Source of the DNA: CBDBND01 sp965207985
GTDB lineage: Bacteria > Pseudomonadota > Alphaproteobacteria > Rhodospirillales > Rhodospirillaceae
DNA: 64,000 bases
NCBI GenBank assembly: GCA_965207985.1
Contig: CBDBND010000027.1
Location: forward strand, 62,001-126,000
Direction of reading: 5' to 3'
A program made the position numbers and the translations under genes. Below are positions 52,153-61,571 of this stretch, one piece after another. The notes under the pieces are model-generated. The model saw only the letters and a list, made by a program, of their open reading frames with translations. It did no database searches and had not been told where the DNA came from. Position 1 is the first letter of the stretch. Each line of letters starts with the position of its first letter.

Positions 52153-53508
52153 TCACCGCCGGTTCACCGGCAAATTCAGTTTCAAGCGGTCGATTTCCCG
52201 CCCGCCCTTGAACACCCGTTCGACGGACCGGCTGTTGCGGATGTCTGCTGTCGGATCTGCCGACAGAATCACTATATCCGCCAGCTTGCCCACTTCGATA
52301 GAGCCGAGATCACCGTCAACGTCAATGTATTTGGCCCCATTCAGCGTGGACAGGGTGATGACGTCGAGGGGCGGTATGCCGGCCTCAGCCAGTAACTCCA
52401 TTTCCATATGCACCATGGGGCCGAGCACCCGGTCCGTGCCCATGGCGATGATGGCACCGGCGCCATGGAGCTGTTTGAGGTTGCGCAGCACGGCGGGGAG
52501 GATTCCTCGCATCCAGCCGGACATGCCGGAGGAAGCATACCGGTCCCGTTCCGTCACTTTGTTGAATTCCAGCTCCTCTTCCGTGAGGGTGGCCCGGAAC
52601 AGGGGGCCGTCGAAAAACGAGTTGTCCAACTCCACCCGGCCGACGGCACCGAATAACAGGGCCGTCGAAGACACCACCACACCCTGTTCCGCCACATAGT
52701 CGGCAAAGCCGGTACTGGCATCGGCGAGAAACACGGGATGAGCCAGAGCGTCCACGCCGGCGGCAATGGCCAATCGGGCAGACGCTTCGTCAGCAATGTG
52801 AATGGTGGTGCGCACTCCATTTTCGCCTGTGTAACGAATAAGTTGGGTGAAATCGTCGTCGGGAATCAGTGGCAAGTCACCGGCGCGAGGCCCCATACCC
52901 CGGTGGTCGCGGGTGAATTTGAGCATGTCGGGCTTGTTGGCAAACAGAGCATCGAGTTTTTCTCTCCCGTCGGCGAATCCGTCCATGGTGGTTGCCCCGG
53001 CACAACAGGCATAGCCGTCTTTCTTGGCGACCAGACTGCCGGTGGCGTAAATGCGCGGACTGACGATGCGCCCCGCCCGTTCGTCGTCGCGCATTTTGTA
53101 GATGAACTTGTCGTGGTTGCCGGAGTCATAGACGGCGGTGACGCCCGAATAGAGAAAACCGTGCAGGACTTTGAGACCGGTTTCGAGATCCATGATCATC
53201 TCCCGGTTGCCGGGCCCCGTACGGCCGCCGGGCAAATGCATGTGGCTGTCGATAATGCCGGGGATGAGATACTTGCCGGTGCCGTCGATCACAATGGCAC
53301 CGTCGGGCGGCGCGATGTTCCGCATGGTGATGTCGGCAATGCGATCCCCCTCCACCAGCACGGACGCGTTAGGCAGCGGCGGCGCACCGGTGCCGTCGAT
53401 GAGGGTGATATTGCGGATGAGCAGGACGTTGCCGATGGACTGGGCCCAGACGGGCGCGGCAATCCACGAAAAAACAACGATGAATAAGCTCAGTTCTTTA
53501 GCCCGCAT
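52153..53508 (-). CDS. Exported amidohydrolase (imidazolonepropionase-like)
   Basis: About 451 aa from ATG 53508 behind AAGAGG. The signal peptide SLFIVVFSWIAAPVWAQ precedes the metal-dependent amidohydrolase fold: LIRNITLIDGTGAPPLPNAS, IPGIIDSHMHLPGG with the HxH metal site, TIHIADEASARLAIAAGVDA with a metal His, AHPVFLADAS, IAMGTDRVLGP with the catalytic Asp, and LGSIEVGKLADIVILSADPT. Related enzymes cleave cyclic amides, dipeptides or lactones. It is divergent from the dioxygenase gene at 53674. Confidence 0.82.
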   Translation of the reverse strand: MRAKELSLFIVVFSWIAAPVWAQSIGNVLLIRNITLIDGTGAPPLPNASVLVEGDRIADITMRNIAPPDGAIVIDGTGKYLIPGIIDSHMHLPGGRTGPGNREMIMDLETGLKVLHGFLYSGVTAVYDSGNHDKFIYKMRDDERAGRIVSPRIYATGSLVAKKDGYACCAGATTMDGFADGREKLDALFANKPDMLKFTRDHRGMGPRAGDLPLIPDDDFTQLIRYTGENGVRTTIHIADEASARLAIAAGVDALAHPVFLADASTGFADYVAEQGVVVSSTALLFGAVGRVELDNSFFDGPLFRATLTEEELEFNKVTERDRYASSGMSGWMRGILPAVLRNLKQLHGAGAIIAMGTDRVLGPMVHMEMELLAEAGIPPLDVITLSTLNGAKYIDVDGDLGSIEVGKLADIVILSADPTADIRNSRSVERVFKGGREIDRLKLNLPVNRR

Positions 53509-53673
53509 GGCATACCTCTTTTTGTTGTCTTGCAAATCTATGGCGCCCGCCAAGACGCGTGCTACCGCATTTATGCCCATGCTCACTGGGTGACAGGGCG
53601 CATGCAATCCTTTCGGGCCGGGCGAAAACCGTCGTACACTCCCTGTCTCCACTCAGTCAGGGAGGCTGATACC

Positions 53674-54432
53674 ATGACGCATGGTTCAAAGAAACAATTT
53701 CACATCCCGTCGCGGCGAACGGTTTTAAGGACCGCCGGCGCCCTTGGTCTTGCGGCGCTTAGCCCGCATCTGTTCACCCGCGGCGCTTTTGCCGAGATGC
53801 TGGCCCCGACGGGGCAGTCGGGCGAAGGGCCGCTCTACCCCGACAAGATGCCGCTGGACACGGACAATGACCTCATATTGGTCAACGACGCCGTCACCCC
53901 GGCCATTGGTGAGATCACCCACCTGTCGGGCCGTATCCTCGACCGCATGGGCGCCCCGGTGCGCAACGCATTTGTCGAGATCTGGCAAAGCGATACCAAG
54001 GGCGTGTACCGGCATTCGGAGCATGAATTGCGCTACGGCGAGAATTATGACCACAACTTCCAGGGTTATGGCCGGTTCCTGACGGATTCCTCAGGGGGAT
54101 ATTACTTCCGCACCATCAAGCCCGTGCCCTATGGCGACGAACGAATCATGCGCACCCCTCACATCCATTTTGCCGTGAGCAAGAACGGCGCGCGCATCTT
54201 CACGACCGAGATGAACATCAAAGGGCACCCCATGAACGAGGGGGATATCGTCTACCGGCGGCGCACGGAAGAAGAAAAGAAAACCGTGTCCATGGACTTT
54301 GTGCCCATTCCGGACTCGCCCATCGGCGAGCTAGCCGTCACCTTCGATATCGTGCTCGGCGTCACGGCGGCGGACCTAGCCGACGACGCCCTGAAAGGCG
54401 GCATCGGCAAGTCCCGGTGGAACAGAGGCTAG
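53674..54432 (+). CDS. Tat-leader intradiol ring-cleavage dioxygenase (protocatechuate 3,4-dioxygenase-like)
   Basis: A 252-aa non-haem Fe(III) dioxygenase from ATG 53674 behind AGGGAGG. The Tat signal IPSRRTVLRTAGALGLAALS is followed by the dioxygenase core: GRILDRMGAPVRNAFVEIWQ, GVYRHSEHE, GRFLTDSSGGYYFRTIKPVP and RTPHIHFAVSKNG. The Fe ligands are visible as Tyr in GVYRH, Tyr in PVPYGD and His-x-His in PHIHF, with the conserved Arg before. It opens catechol-type rings between the hydroxyls. Export of such an enzyme is uncommon but known for Tat-linked homologues. It supports aromatic turnover in the periplasm. Confidence 0.85.
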   Translation: MTHGSKKQFHIPSRRTVLRTAGALGLAALSPHLFTRGAFAEMLAPTGQSGEGPLYPDKMPLDTDNDLILVNDAVTPAIGEITHLSGRILDRMGAPVRNAFVEIWQSDTKGVYRHSEHELRYGENYDHNFQGYGRFLTDSSGGYYFRTIKPVPYGDERIMRTPHIHFAVSKNGARIFTTEMNIKGHPMNEGDIVYRRRTEEEKKTVSMDFVPIPDSPIGELAVTFDIVLGVTAADLADDALKGGIGKSRWNRG

Positions 54433-54455
54433 GGCTCCCTTAAGCGGCGGCGTCC

Positions 54456-55814
54456 TCACACCCGCACCACGTTGGTGCCGAGGGTGTTGATGGGCTCGGC
54501 CCCGTCTTTGGTGATCAGCATGAGGTCTTCCAGATGGGACGACCCGCCCATGCCGGTGGCGCCCATGGGGCAGTCCACGCTCAACACCATGCGCGGCTCT
54601 AACACGATGTCCTCCCGCGGCGGCGAGCCCATGTTGCCCACATGGTCGGCGTGATAGAGCCCGACCGAATGGGGCGTAAAGGAGATGGAGAAGTCCGCGC
54701 CCGACTTATGCAGGAAGTCCTGACCCAGGCGCCACACTTCGGAAAACTTCAAGCCCGGCCGCAGGTTCTCGCGCACGTGATTCCATGACGCGGCGGTGAG
54801 CTCGGATACTTTCTGCATCTGCTTGGACGGTTCGCCGATGTAGACCGCGCGGGCATAGTCGCCGTGATAGCCCATGTACTCGCTGACGCAGTCGATGGAG
54901 AAGCATTGGCCGTCGCGCAGCTTGGCCTCGTAAGTGGGCGAGCTAACCCGGTCGATGACCATGAACACCCCGCGCATACCCCGGGAAGCAACAGCGGCGA
55001 AATAGGCCGCACGCAATTCGCGTACGTCCGCACCGGCGCGCACCGTGGCCGCCGCCTGTAAGGCGGCTTCCGCATTGGCCTGGGCGGCGTAGCGCATGAG
55101 GGTGAGTTCCGCATCAGACTTGACCGGACGAATGCGCCGCAGGGCATCGTCGGCATTGACCACGGTCGCTTTTTCGGCCGCGTCCATGACATTGCGCATG
55201 ACCGGCGGCACGTCGGCAGCGATGCGGCCCTGGGCCACACCCAGGTCCGTCAAGGCGTTGCGCAAAGCGTATTTGAGATTGGGCCGGGCTGCTTCCGCCT
55301 GCACGGCGCGCTCAATGATGCTCAGGCGCGTGGTCTCGATGAAATCCAGCGGCGCCTGTTCCAGGTTGGGGTAAAGCGGCAATTCTTCGAGGCTCAGTTC
55401 CGCGTCGTCTACCACATCGCCGGGCCCGGCATAGAGATAGGCCGGGAAGTCGGAATGCCGGTGGTCCATGGCAATGGTGTAGTAGTAAAGGAACGAAGGC
55501 GCGACGAGAGAGACGCGCTGGTCTTCGAAGCGCGAAATGATGGCGTATACACTCGGTGTGTGGCCCATCTTGGTCGCCGTCAGGTCGAGACCGGTGGTGT
55601 GATACACATTGGTACCCGTTCCGACCACGATGGCATCGAGGCCGAGCTCGGCCATGATTTTGTCCGCCTGCTCGAAGTTCATGCGCGGCCCCAGCACCGG
55701 CGGCGGTACGGAGGCTGTCAGGGACAACGTGGGTGCTGCCGAAACGGCAGGAGCGACGAGCCCAGCTGCTCCCGTGGCAGCAAGGCCTCCAAGAACGGTG
55801 CGGCGATTCATCAT
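54456..55814 (-). CDS. Tat-leader M24-family (creatinase/Xaa-Pro peptidase-like) protein
   Basis: About 452 aa from ATG 55814 (AAGGAG upstream). The leader is MNRRTVLGGLAATGAAGLVA. Then comes the N-terminal domain and the pita-bread fold: CFSIDCVSEYMGYHGDYARA carries two metal Asp, FTPHSVGLYHADHVG the His, SSHLEDLMLIT a Glu. The usual EPGMVFTIEP is RMVLSVDCPMG, so one Glu ligand is Asp. M24 proteins include dipeptidases, creatinase and the DMSP lyase DddP, so the reaction cannot be assigned. It follows the 57223 gene after 29 bases in the same operon. Confidence 0.8.
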   Translation of the reverse strand: MMNRRTVLGGLAATGAAGLVAPAVSAAPTLSLTASVPPPVLGPRMNFEQADKIMAELGLDAIVVGTGTNVYHTTGLDLTATKMGHTPSVYAIISRFEDQRVSLVAPSFLYYYTIAMDHRHSDFPAYLYAGPGDVVDDAELSLEELPLYPNLEQAPLDFIETTRLSIIERAVQAEAARPNLKYALRNALTDLGVAQGRIAADVPPVMRNVMDAAEKATVVNADDALRRIRPVKSDAELTLMRYAAQANAEAALQAAATVRAGADVRELRAAYFAAVASRGMRGVFMVIDRVSSPTYEAKLRDGQCFSIDCVSEYMGYHGDYARAVYIGEPSKQMQKVSELTAASWNHVRENLRPGLKFSEVWRLGQDFLHKSGADFSISFTPHSVGLYHADHVGNMGSPPREDIVLEPRMVLSVDCPMGATGMGGSSHLEDLMLITKDGAEPINTLGTNVVRV

Positions 55815-55843
55815 AATCAAGCGCTCCTTATCTTTGGCGTTTT

Positions 55844-57223
55844 CTACAAAATGACAAACGGATCCCGTTCCGTGTTCAACGGCTCGTAGCCGGTCTTGGT
55901 GACACGGAAGAGGTCTTCGTTGTGACCGCAGCCGTACCCGACTTCCAGGTACGGCAGATCAACGGTCAGGACCATATTCTCCCGCAACACGTGATCGAAC
56001 TGCTGCACCCCGAAGTCGGGCATGCGGAACGGATTGTCGTCGTGCTGCAAACCAACCGAATGAGGCGTGACAAAGACGGCATACTCCGGCATGCCGGCCT
56101 TTATCATGGTCTCCAGGCCAATCTGACGCAGGGTGGAGTACTTCACGCCGGGTTTAATGGCATCGAACACCGCTTCACGGGCGGTCTGGTTCGCCCTGCG
56201 TCGCAGTTCGACCTCCTTGCTTGGTTCGCCAATAATGAATGTCCGCGCGATGTCTCCCATATACCCTTGGTAATTGCTGACACAGTCGGTCAGAAAGGGT
56301 TTGCCCTCGACCATCACACCGTCCGGAAAATTGCCGCCCGGAAAACCGGCAATGAAACTATCCACGTGATTGCCGCGCTTGGCGCATTCATAGAGGAAAA
56401 TCTGCTCGATGTCTTGATGGGTCATTCCTGCTTCGATGGCGTTGATGGTCGCCATACAGGCTTCGCCGTTGTTCCAACTGCCGACCCTTTGATAGGCCAA
56501 CTCTTGGGGTGTCTTGATCATGCGGATGAGCTGGAAGATGCCGTAGCCGTCCACACATTCCACCAAAGGGAGATCCACTTGGGACAGGAACTTGGCGACG
56601 CGCATGTCGTCCACCGCAACCCGGCCTTTGGTAATGCCCTGGGTCTTGAGGGCGCGCGCCAACCCCCAGGCCGCACCAGCGGCGATATCATCTTTGAACC
56701 TGTCGGAGGCTTTTTTCCATCGTTTCTCCCGTGGGGTAAGTTCCACACCTTTGCGGAAGTGATAGTTGCGGGTGCGCCCGTTTTTAGGCTCGATGGGCAG
56801 ACCGTCGGAATTAAATTCGGCCTCGTTCCAACCGCCGAACCCGTAGGGCATGAGCTCCGCCGTTTCGCGATCGCCGTTAGCAATGTCCCACGCTGGTGAC
56901 GATCCAGAGACCAAATAGACCGGTGCATCACGATTGGGAGCCATGGTGGCAAAACCGGGATACTCGGTGATGAATTTCGAACCGATGGTTTTGACGTTGG
57001 TCATGTAATAGACGTTGATGGGATCCAACGCGATGATGCCGGCCAGTTCGTATTCCTCCATCACCTCGTAAGCGCGCTCTTTGTTAAGCAACGCTTGCCC
57101 CTCGATATCCGGCTTAGGCGCGGCGTGGCCAACCGGCTTGTCTGCCGCTTTCGCGTTTGCCGGAATGGCCAGCGCCGACGTGGCTGCCAGGCTGGTCAGG
57201 GCAATGCGTCTGTTCATGGTCAT
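55844..57223 (-). CDS. M24-family protein with export leader, first of two tandem copies
   Basis: A 459-aa protein. MTMNRRIALTSLAATSALAI is a Tat-type leader. Metal ligands: FLTDCVSNYQGYMGDIARTF with two Asp, FVTPHSVGLQHDDNPF with His, GCGHNEDLFRVT with Glu. As in its neighbour, the fourth site reads MVLTVDLPYLE with Asp for Glu. The two are only moderately similar, so this is an old duplication or a heteromeric pair. GGGAGAGAG lies just upstream. Likely a periplasmic hydrolase or lyase on a small amide or similar substrate. Confidence 0.8.
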   Translation of the reverse strand: MTMNRRIALTSLAATSALAIPANAKAADKPVGHAAPKPDIEGQALLNKERAYEVMEEYELAGIIALDPINVYYMTNVKTIGSKFITEYPGFATMAPNRDAPVYLVSGSSPAWDIANGDRETAELMPYGFGGWNEAEFNSDGLPIEPKNGRTRNYHFRKGVELTPREKRWKKASDRFKDDIAAGAAWGLARALKTQGITKGRVAVDDMRVAKFLSQVDLPLVECVDGYGIFQLIRMIKTPQELAYQRVGSWNNGEACMATINAIEAGMTHQDIEQIFLYECAKRGNHVDSFIAGFPGGNFPDGVMVEGKPFLTDCVSNYQGYMGDIARTFIIGEPSKEVELRRRANQTAREAVFDAIKPGVKYSTLRQIGLETMIKAGMPEYAVFVTPHSVGLQHDDNPFRMPDFGVQQFDHVLRENMVLTVDLPYLEVGYGCGHNEDLFRVTKTGYEPLNTERDPFVIL

Positions 57224-57538
57224 GGTCTCTCTCCCGAATTCTCAGTTGAGGTATCTGGCCATAGTTGACGGCAGAGAACCGGGGTATGCAATAGGAAAGG
57301 GTCGTGCCGCTCTTTGAGTAAACGGTACAGCGTCAAGCAAAGGACGTTTCATGAATTCAGAAGGACCAAATGGCACGCACGCCGAATGCCTTGGCGCGCA
57401 AGGCTGTCACCGTAGCGGCGTTACGAACGAAAAGGGTCGAAAACAGGATGGGTCCCTCGCCCGTGTCGAGGCCCGTGCCGCCATAGGCTCAGCCGGTTTC
57501 GTCGAGCAGATTACCGGCCAGAAGGTCTATTGATTGAT
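57224..57538. other. Intergenic stretch
   Basis: About 300 bases. A 60-codon frame at 57351-57533 has no family resemblance and is probably chance. The region should contain the promoter for the M24 pair. Confidence 0.3.
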
Positions 57539-58024
57539 TCAGACCGCCTGTACCACTTCGATTAACTCTCCGACTGCACCGCGCAGTGTGAATCCGTCTA
57601 CTCCACCATTCTCAAGATTGGGTAAAGCGCCAATGCCAACCGGTTCGATGCCGGCCTCCTGACACATGGCTCGGCATTTATCCAGGTCATTGACTTCTAT
57701 GGTCAGCATGGCAAGGCCGGTCTTGTCCAACGAACAGGGATATACGGTGCCAGAGTCCGCTTTGAATTCCCAAATTTCCATATTTACGCCACTTCCAATG
57801 AAGCTCCAGAGGAAATAGCTGTCATCGGGCGCACCAATTAGTTCATTGCAGTTTTTTTGGTAGCATTCCATCTGCGCCCAAATTTTCAGGCCAAACGCGC
57901 CTTCGTAAAAGGCTTTAACCGGACGTTGGTCTAGACTTGTTACGGACGCACTAATGAAACCACCATGAAGCTTTGGTGACTCCCACGGTCGCCGCTTGGT
58001 CGCAATATCAGCAGTGATGAACAT
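57539..58024 (-). CDS. VOC family (glyoxalase/extradiol-type fold) protein
   Basis: A 161-aa cytoplasmic protein. Two beta-alpha-beta units: KLHGGFISASVTSLDQRPVK, then AFYEGAFGLKIWAQMECYQK, and KTGLAMLTIEVNDLDKCRAM, then DGFTLRGAVGELIEVVQ. The family binds a metal and catalyses isomerisation, ring opening or epimerisation. His and Glu at typical positions are partly visible (LHGG, GELIEV), but I cannot confirm the metal site. It begins 24 bases behind a GGGAAC and stands next to the IS1380. Confidence 0.65.
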   Translation of the reverse strand: MFITADIATKRRPWESPKLHGGFISASVTSLDQRPVKAFYEGAFGLKIWAQMECYQKNCNELIGAPDDSYFLWSFIGSGVNMEIWEFKADSGTVYPCSLDKTGLAMLTIEVNDLDKCRAMCQEAGIEPVGIGALPNLENGGVDGFTLRGAVGELIEVVQAV

Positions 58025-58136
58025 TTGTTCCCGGAATTCTCACCAGCGTTTTTTCATGCGGCGAACTGGGGCATATCTACCGGTTTTGACTTCGCCATAT
58101 AGCGGTCGGCGCCGGTTATCGATGTTTTCTGACTGG

Positions 58137-59585
58137 TCAGCTTGTGCTTTGGCCGACAGTGAACATAAATGCCAATTTTCGCTCACGGGGAGCGGTCCGC
58201 CGCCGGGATGGCGCGGTTGGTTCCGGCTGATGTTTTGGCGCGAGGGCGTGGTAGGCCTTGAAGAACATGTTCTTGTAGGGGCAGGCATCGGGCATGGAGA
58301 TTTTGATGCGGCGCACGGAGTTGACGACGCGTGCGCCGATTTTGAGGAGTTTGTTGCGGACGGTAGCGGGAACGGCTCTGGCGAGCTTGGTTCCGGCAAG
58401 TGCGGTTCTGCGGATGCCGTCGATGAGCACATAGGCGAAGCCGCAGAGCAACAGGCGGAGCTGGTTGGCTTTGTAGCCGTGTGCGCTCATGCGGTTGCCG
58501 AACAGGTCCAACTGGCAGTCCTTGATCCTGTTTTCCATATCGCCGCGCGGACAATAGGTATCTTCGTAGAGTTCCTTGCCCGGCATCTTCCGCCGGTCCA
58601 TCGACGTGACCAGGAAGCGGCAGCGTTGCGGCTGGCCGGGCCGGTGTTCGGCCTTGGCGATGACGCGGCGCGGGCGGGCCCAGGACTTTGATTTCGGCAT
58701 GTGATGAAAGTCACCGTAGGTGCGCACTGGTTCGTTGTTTTTCAGCAATTCCATGGCCGCCCTGCCGCGCACCTTTTGTGCCTTTTTGAGCAGGAAGTCG
58801 TTGCGGGCCAAGCCGAAGATATAATCGACGCGATTGCGTTCGCACCAGCGCATCAGGTTCTCGCGCGCAAAGCCGCTGTCGCCGCGCAGCAGAATCTCCA
58901 CGTTCGGCCAGCGCTTGCGGATGGCGGTGACGATGCGGCGGATTTGATTGCGCGCGCCCTTGGCGCCGTCGATGTTGGCGGGGCGCAACTGAGCGAGCAA
59001 AAGATGCGAGCCGCAGAAGATATAAAGCGGCAGGAAACAGCGGTGTTCGTAATAGCCGTGAAAGAATCCGCCTTCTTGGTTGCCGTGGGTCTCGATATCG
59101 GTGGCGTCGATGTCGAGCGTGATGCGCTTGGGCGGCGCATCGTGATCGTCGAGAAACAGCTCGACGAGAAGGTCGGAAAGTTTTTTGAGGTGCGGCGTGA
59201 CGGTGTGGTAGCGGCGGTTGCCGGTCTCGAAGGATTGCTCCAGCCGGTTCAGCGTCGACTTGCCCGCCATCGGCGCCGGGGTTTTGGGTTCCGCGGTTTT
59301 GGGCTCGGCCAGCAGCTTCAGCGCCGGGTCGAAGCGGAGCGTGTCGTGATCGACGATATCCTCATAGCCCAAGGCGATGGCAGAGACCCTTTGGGCCAGC
59401 AGCGCGGGAAGGGCGTGGCGGAGCCGCCCGGGGTCGCGCCGGTCGGTGAAGCACGCCGCCATGCGTTCGAACAGCGCGATCCTGCGGGCCCGTTCGCGCA
59501 ATAATAACAAACCCGCGTCAGAGGTGATCTCGCCGCCGTCGAAGGCGGCCAGAACCACCCTTTTGCCGTAATCCGAAAAGCGCAC
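58137..59585 (-). CDS. IS1380-family transposase
   Basis: About 483 aa; the start is probably GTG 59585 (VRFSDYGKRVVLAAFDGGEI). Family motifs in order: SDAGLLLLRERARRIALFER, ITLDIDATDIETHGNQEGGF with the first Asp, LLRGDSGFARENLMRWCERN with the second, and CPRGDMENRIKDCQLDLFGN with Glu. The frame is intact and full length. The C-terminal tail (PSRRRTAPRERKLAFMFTVG) looks extended past the usual end. Terminal repeats are not clear to me. Confidence 0.88.
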   Translation of the reverse strand: MRFSDYGKRVVLAAFDGGEITSDAGLLLLRERARRIALFERMAACFTDRRDPGRLRHALPALLAQRVSAIALGYEDIVDHDTLRFDPALKLLAEPKTAEPKTPAPMAGKSTLNRLEQSFETGNRRYHTVTPHLKKLSDLLVELFLDDHDAPPKRITLDIDATDIETHGNQEGGFFHGYYEHRCFLPLYIFCGSHLLLAQLRPANIDGAKGARNQIRRIVTAIRKRWPNVEILLRGDSGFARENLMRWCERNRVDYIFGLARNDFLLKKAQKVRGRAAMELLKNNEPVRTYGDFHHMPKSKSWARPRRVIAKAEHRPGQPQRCRFLVTSMDRRKMPGKELYEDTYCPRGDMENRIKDCQLDLFGNRMSAHGYKANQLRLLLCGFAYVLIDGIRRTALAGTKLARAVPATVRNKLLKIGARVVNSVRRIKISMPDACPYKNMFFKAYHALAPKHQPEPTAPSRRRTAPRERKLAFMFTVGQSTS

Positions 59586-59769
59586 CGGCCCCTCCGTCAA
59601 TGTAGTGATATTGCGGGGTAAATATAGGGCATTCCGAGGCCGGTTCCGACAGAACAAGCAAGCCTTGCGCGGCGTCTTCCGCTAGCTTTGCGGTCCCTTG
59701 AAACGATTAATTCGGGAGGATTTCGCCAGGATCGGTCGGGATTGACCCAATCGGGTATCCCTGGGTGAC

Positions 59770-60016
59770 ATCGTTGGGCCGGGCGTGGTTGCCCGAGGAC
59801 TGGGCCGAGCGCTACAACACCGCGCCCGTGATGATCGAGACCTTCGTCGAAACGCCACGCTACACCGGCGCCGTCTACCGGGCCTCCGGCTGGACCCGCG
59901 TCGGGACTACCCGGGGACGCGGGCGCTACGACCGCGACAAGCTCTACGACAAACCCCGCAAGGACATCTGGCTACGGCCCCTTCGTCGGGATTGGAAGCG
60001 AACCCTTAACCGCTAG
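59770..60016 (+). pseudogene. DUF4338 (DruA-like) C-terminal fragment
   Basis: LPEDWAERYNTAPVMIETFV, then TGAVYRASGWTRVGTTRGRG and KDIWLRPLRRDWKRTLNR. This is the end of DUF4338 proteins. Only about 80 residues survive behind the IS1380. The N-terminal fragment at 25642-25811 belongs to the same family but need not be the same gene. Confidence 0.6.
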
Positions 60017-60261
60017 AATCCCGGTCATAATGCGGGAATGAGACGATGCGTGCCAGCGCCTCAAAGGTCATCTCCACGGGCTAACAGAACGCTTACTTAC
60101 GGCTTGCAGGAATGCTTACTTGGGACCCATTAGTCCCGTGTTGACTCAGTGATGACGTAGGAAGTAGCCGTTTTCACCTAAGCTTGAGTGATGTCTTAAC
60201 ACGTTGTTTTTTCATTATATATTTCATCACCTATCTGGATCGTATACTCCATTGTGCTGAG
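60017..60261. other. Stretch without a supported gene
   Basis: About 250 bases between two scraps; no reading frame, RNA gene or repeat that I can support. Confidence 0.3.
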
Positions 60262-60420
60262 TCTGAGCCATCGTGATGCCGGTCGGCGGCTCGGCATCGA
60301 CCGTCGGACGGTGAAGAAGATGCTGAGCTATTCGCCGCGCCGGGCTACCGCCGGACCAAGCCGGTCAGGCCGCCTAAGCTGGACGGATTCACCGGCATCA
60401 TCGACGCGATTCTGCGCTTG
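60262..60420 (+). pseudogene. IS21-family IstA fragment, frameshifted
   Basis: LSHRDAGRRLGIDRRTVKKM in one frame, then PGYRRTKPVRPPKLDGFTGI in the next, the helix-turn-helix region of IstA. One base is missing near 60340. It is followed at once by an IS6 scrap. Confidence 0.65.
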
Positions 60421-60512
60421 AGTTCCTTAGACGTGCCATGAAGCGTTATGGTCGACCGGCCACGATCGTCACGGATCGACTTCGTTCATACAGCGCCGCT
60501 ATCGACAACCTA
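60421..60512 (+). pseudogene. IS6-family transposase scrap
   Basis: FLRRAMKRYGRPATIVTDRL, then RSYSAA, is the conserved segment around the second catalytic Asp of IS6/IS26-type transposases. About 27 residues remain and are fused in frame to a TonB receptor end. Confidence 0.6.
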
Positions 60513-60833
60513 GAGCGTGGGGCTCCCGAGACACGCTTTAACTTGACATTCACCCATGGAATCGATCAATGGGACCTTATGGTGCGCTACAGTTATTTCG
60601 GTGACTGGTACGATGACCACAGCGCCGCCGGGTTCAACGGTTATGGTCTCGCAGATCTCTTGGTGCGGTACAACTTTGCAAACGGCTTGGCTATCTCGTG
60701 GGGCGGCGAGAACGTGCTGGACAAGTATCCGGATGAGGCCATCAATTTTGGCAATGGACGCAAGTATCCGAGATACTCCCCGGCGGGTCACAACGGCGCA
60801 CTTGTTTATGCCAAGGTAAGTTATTCTATGTAG
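60513..60833 (+). pseudogene. TonB-dependent receptor, C-terminal fragment
   Basis: RFNLTFTHGIDQWDLMVRYS, NGYGLADLLVRYNFANGLAI and NVLDKYPDEAINFGNGRKYP, then HNGALVYAKVSYSM at the end, are the last strands of a TonB-dependent receptor barrel. The final hydrophobic-aromatic strand is present. The plug and most of the barrel are missing. Confidence 0.7.
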
Positions 60834-60879
60834 AGGCCATAACGGAGGGGTTGACCGCTGTTCCTTTCGAAATCCTCAT

Positions 60880-61150
60880 AAGGACGATGTTGATTAGGCC
60901 GGCGATGGCATCGGAGCCGTACTAGACCGCCGCGCCGTCGCGCAACACCTCAACCTGCTCAATGGCCGACGTCGGGATCATGTTCATAACCACACCGGTG
61001 GAGCCCCGGCCGACGGAGACGTTAATGTTCAACAGCGCCGAGGTGTGCCGCCGCTTGCCGTTTACCAGCACAAGAGTGTGATCTGGCGCTAAACCCCTCG
61101 GTGAGGCCGGGCGGATGTGGTCGGTCCCGTCGGTGATGGAAGTCCCTTAA
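60880..61150 (-). pseudogene. TonB-dependent receptor plug-domain fragment with a stop codon
   Basis: The minus strand reads SITDGTDHIRPASPRGLAPD, HTLVLVNGKRRHTSALLNIN, then IPTSAIEQVEVLRDGAAV, TAG, YGSDAIAGLINIVL. This is the typical plug of the DGTDHIRPA receptor class, with TAG where most members have a Gln codon. It points away from the C-terminal fragment at 60513, so the receptor was broken and one piece inverted, or two receptors are involved. Confidence 0.7.
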
Positions 61151-61571
61151 TCAACATGGCACCTTGCTCCTCACCGATTCATGATGAGAGCCGCAGGCCG
61201 GTTTGCAGTGATCCTCGTCATGCGATTTTTCCCTTGTGATGTTTGAAGGGCACGTCCGTCATAAGTCCAAGAACTTGTCCCTTTCGAAAACCGCGGCATC
61301 TTCGAACCGCGTGTTGTCACTGCGTCAGATTTCATAGGCGTGATGATAGAAAGTCTTGCGTGTTTTGCTGCCCTCCCTAGGGAGGGGATGAGACAAATTT
61401 TTTGGGGGATTTGCGCGCACCCCTGATAAGCTGCAGAGGGTACGCATTCCGTGGCGAAGTCAGCCGCGCGCTCCCGGAGCGTCCGTGAGCGACGCCACCA
61501 ACCGCACCAGGTCCGCCTGCCAGGTGAGGTCGTGCTTGGCGAAGATTTCCTTAAACTGGTGGATCCACGGC
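61151..61571. other. Stretch without a supported gene
   Basis: About 420 bases. It includes a perfect palindrome CCCTCCCTAGGGAGGG near 61372, which could act as a terminator or protein site. Frames here are short and lack family resemblance. Confidence 0.35.
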
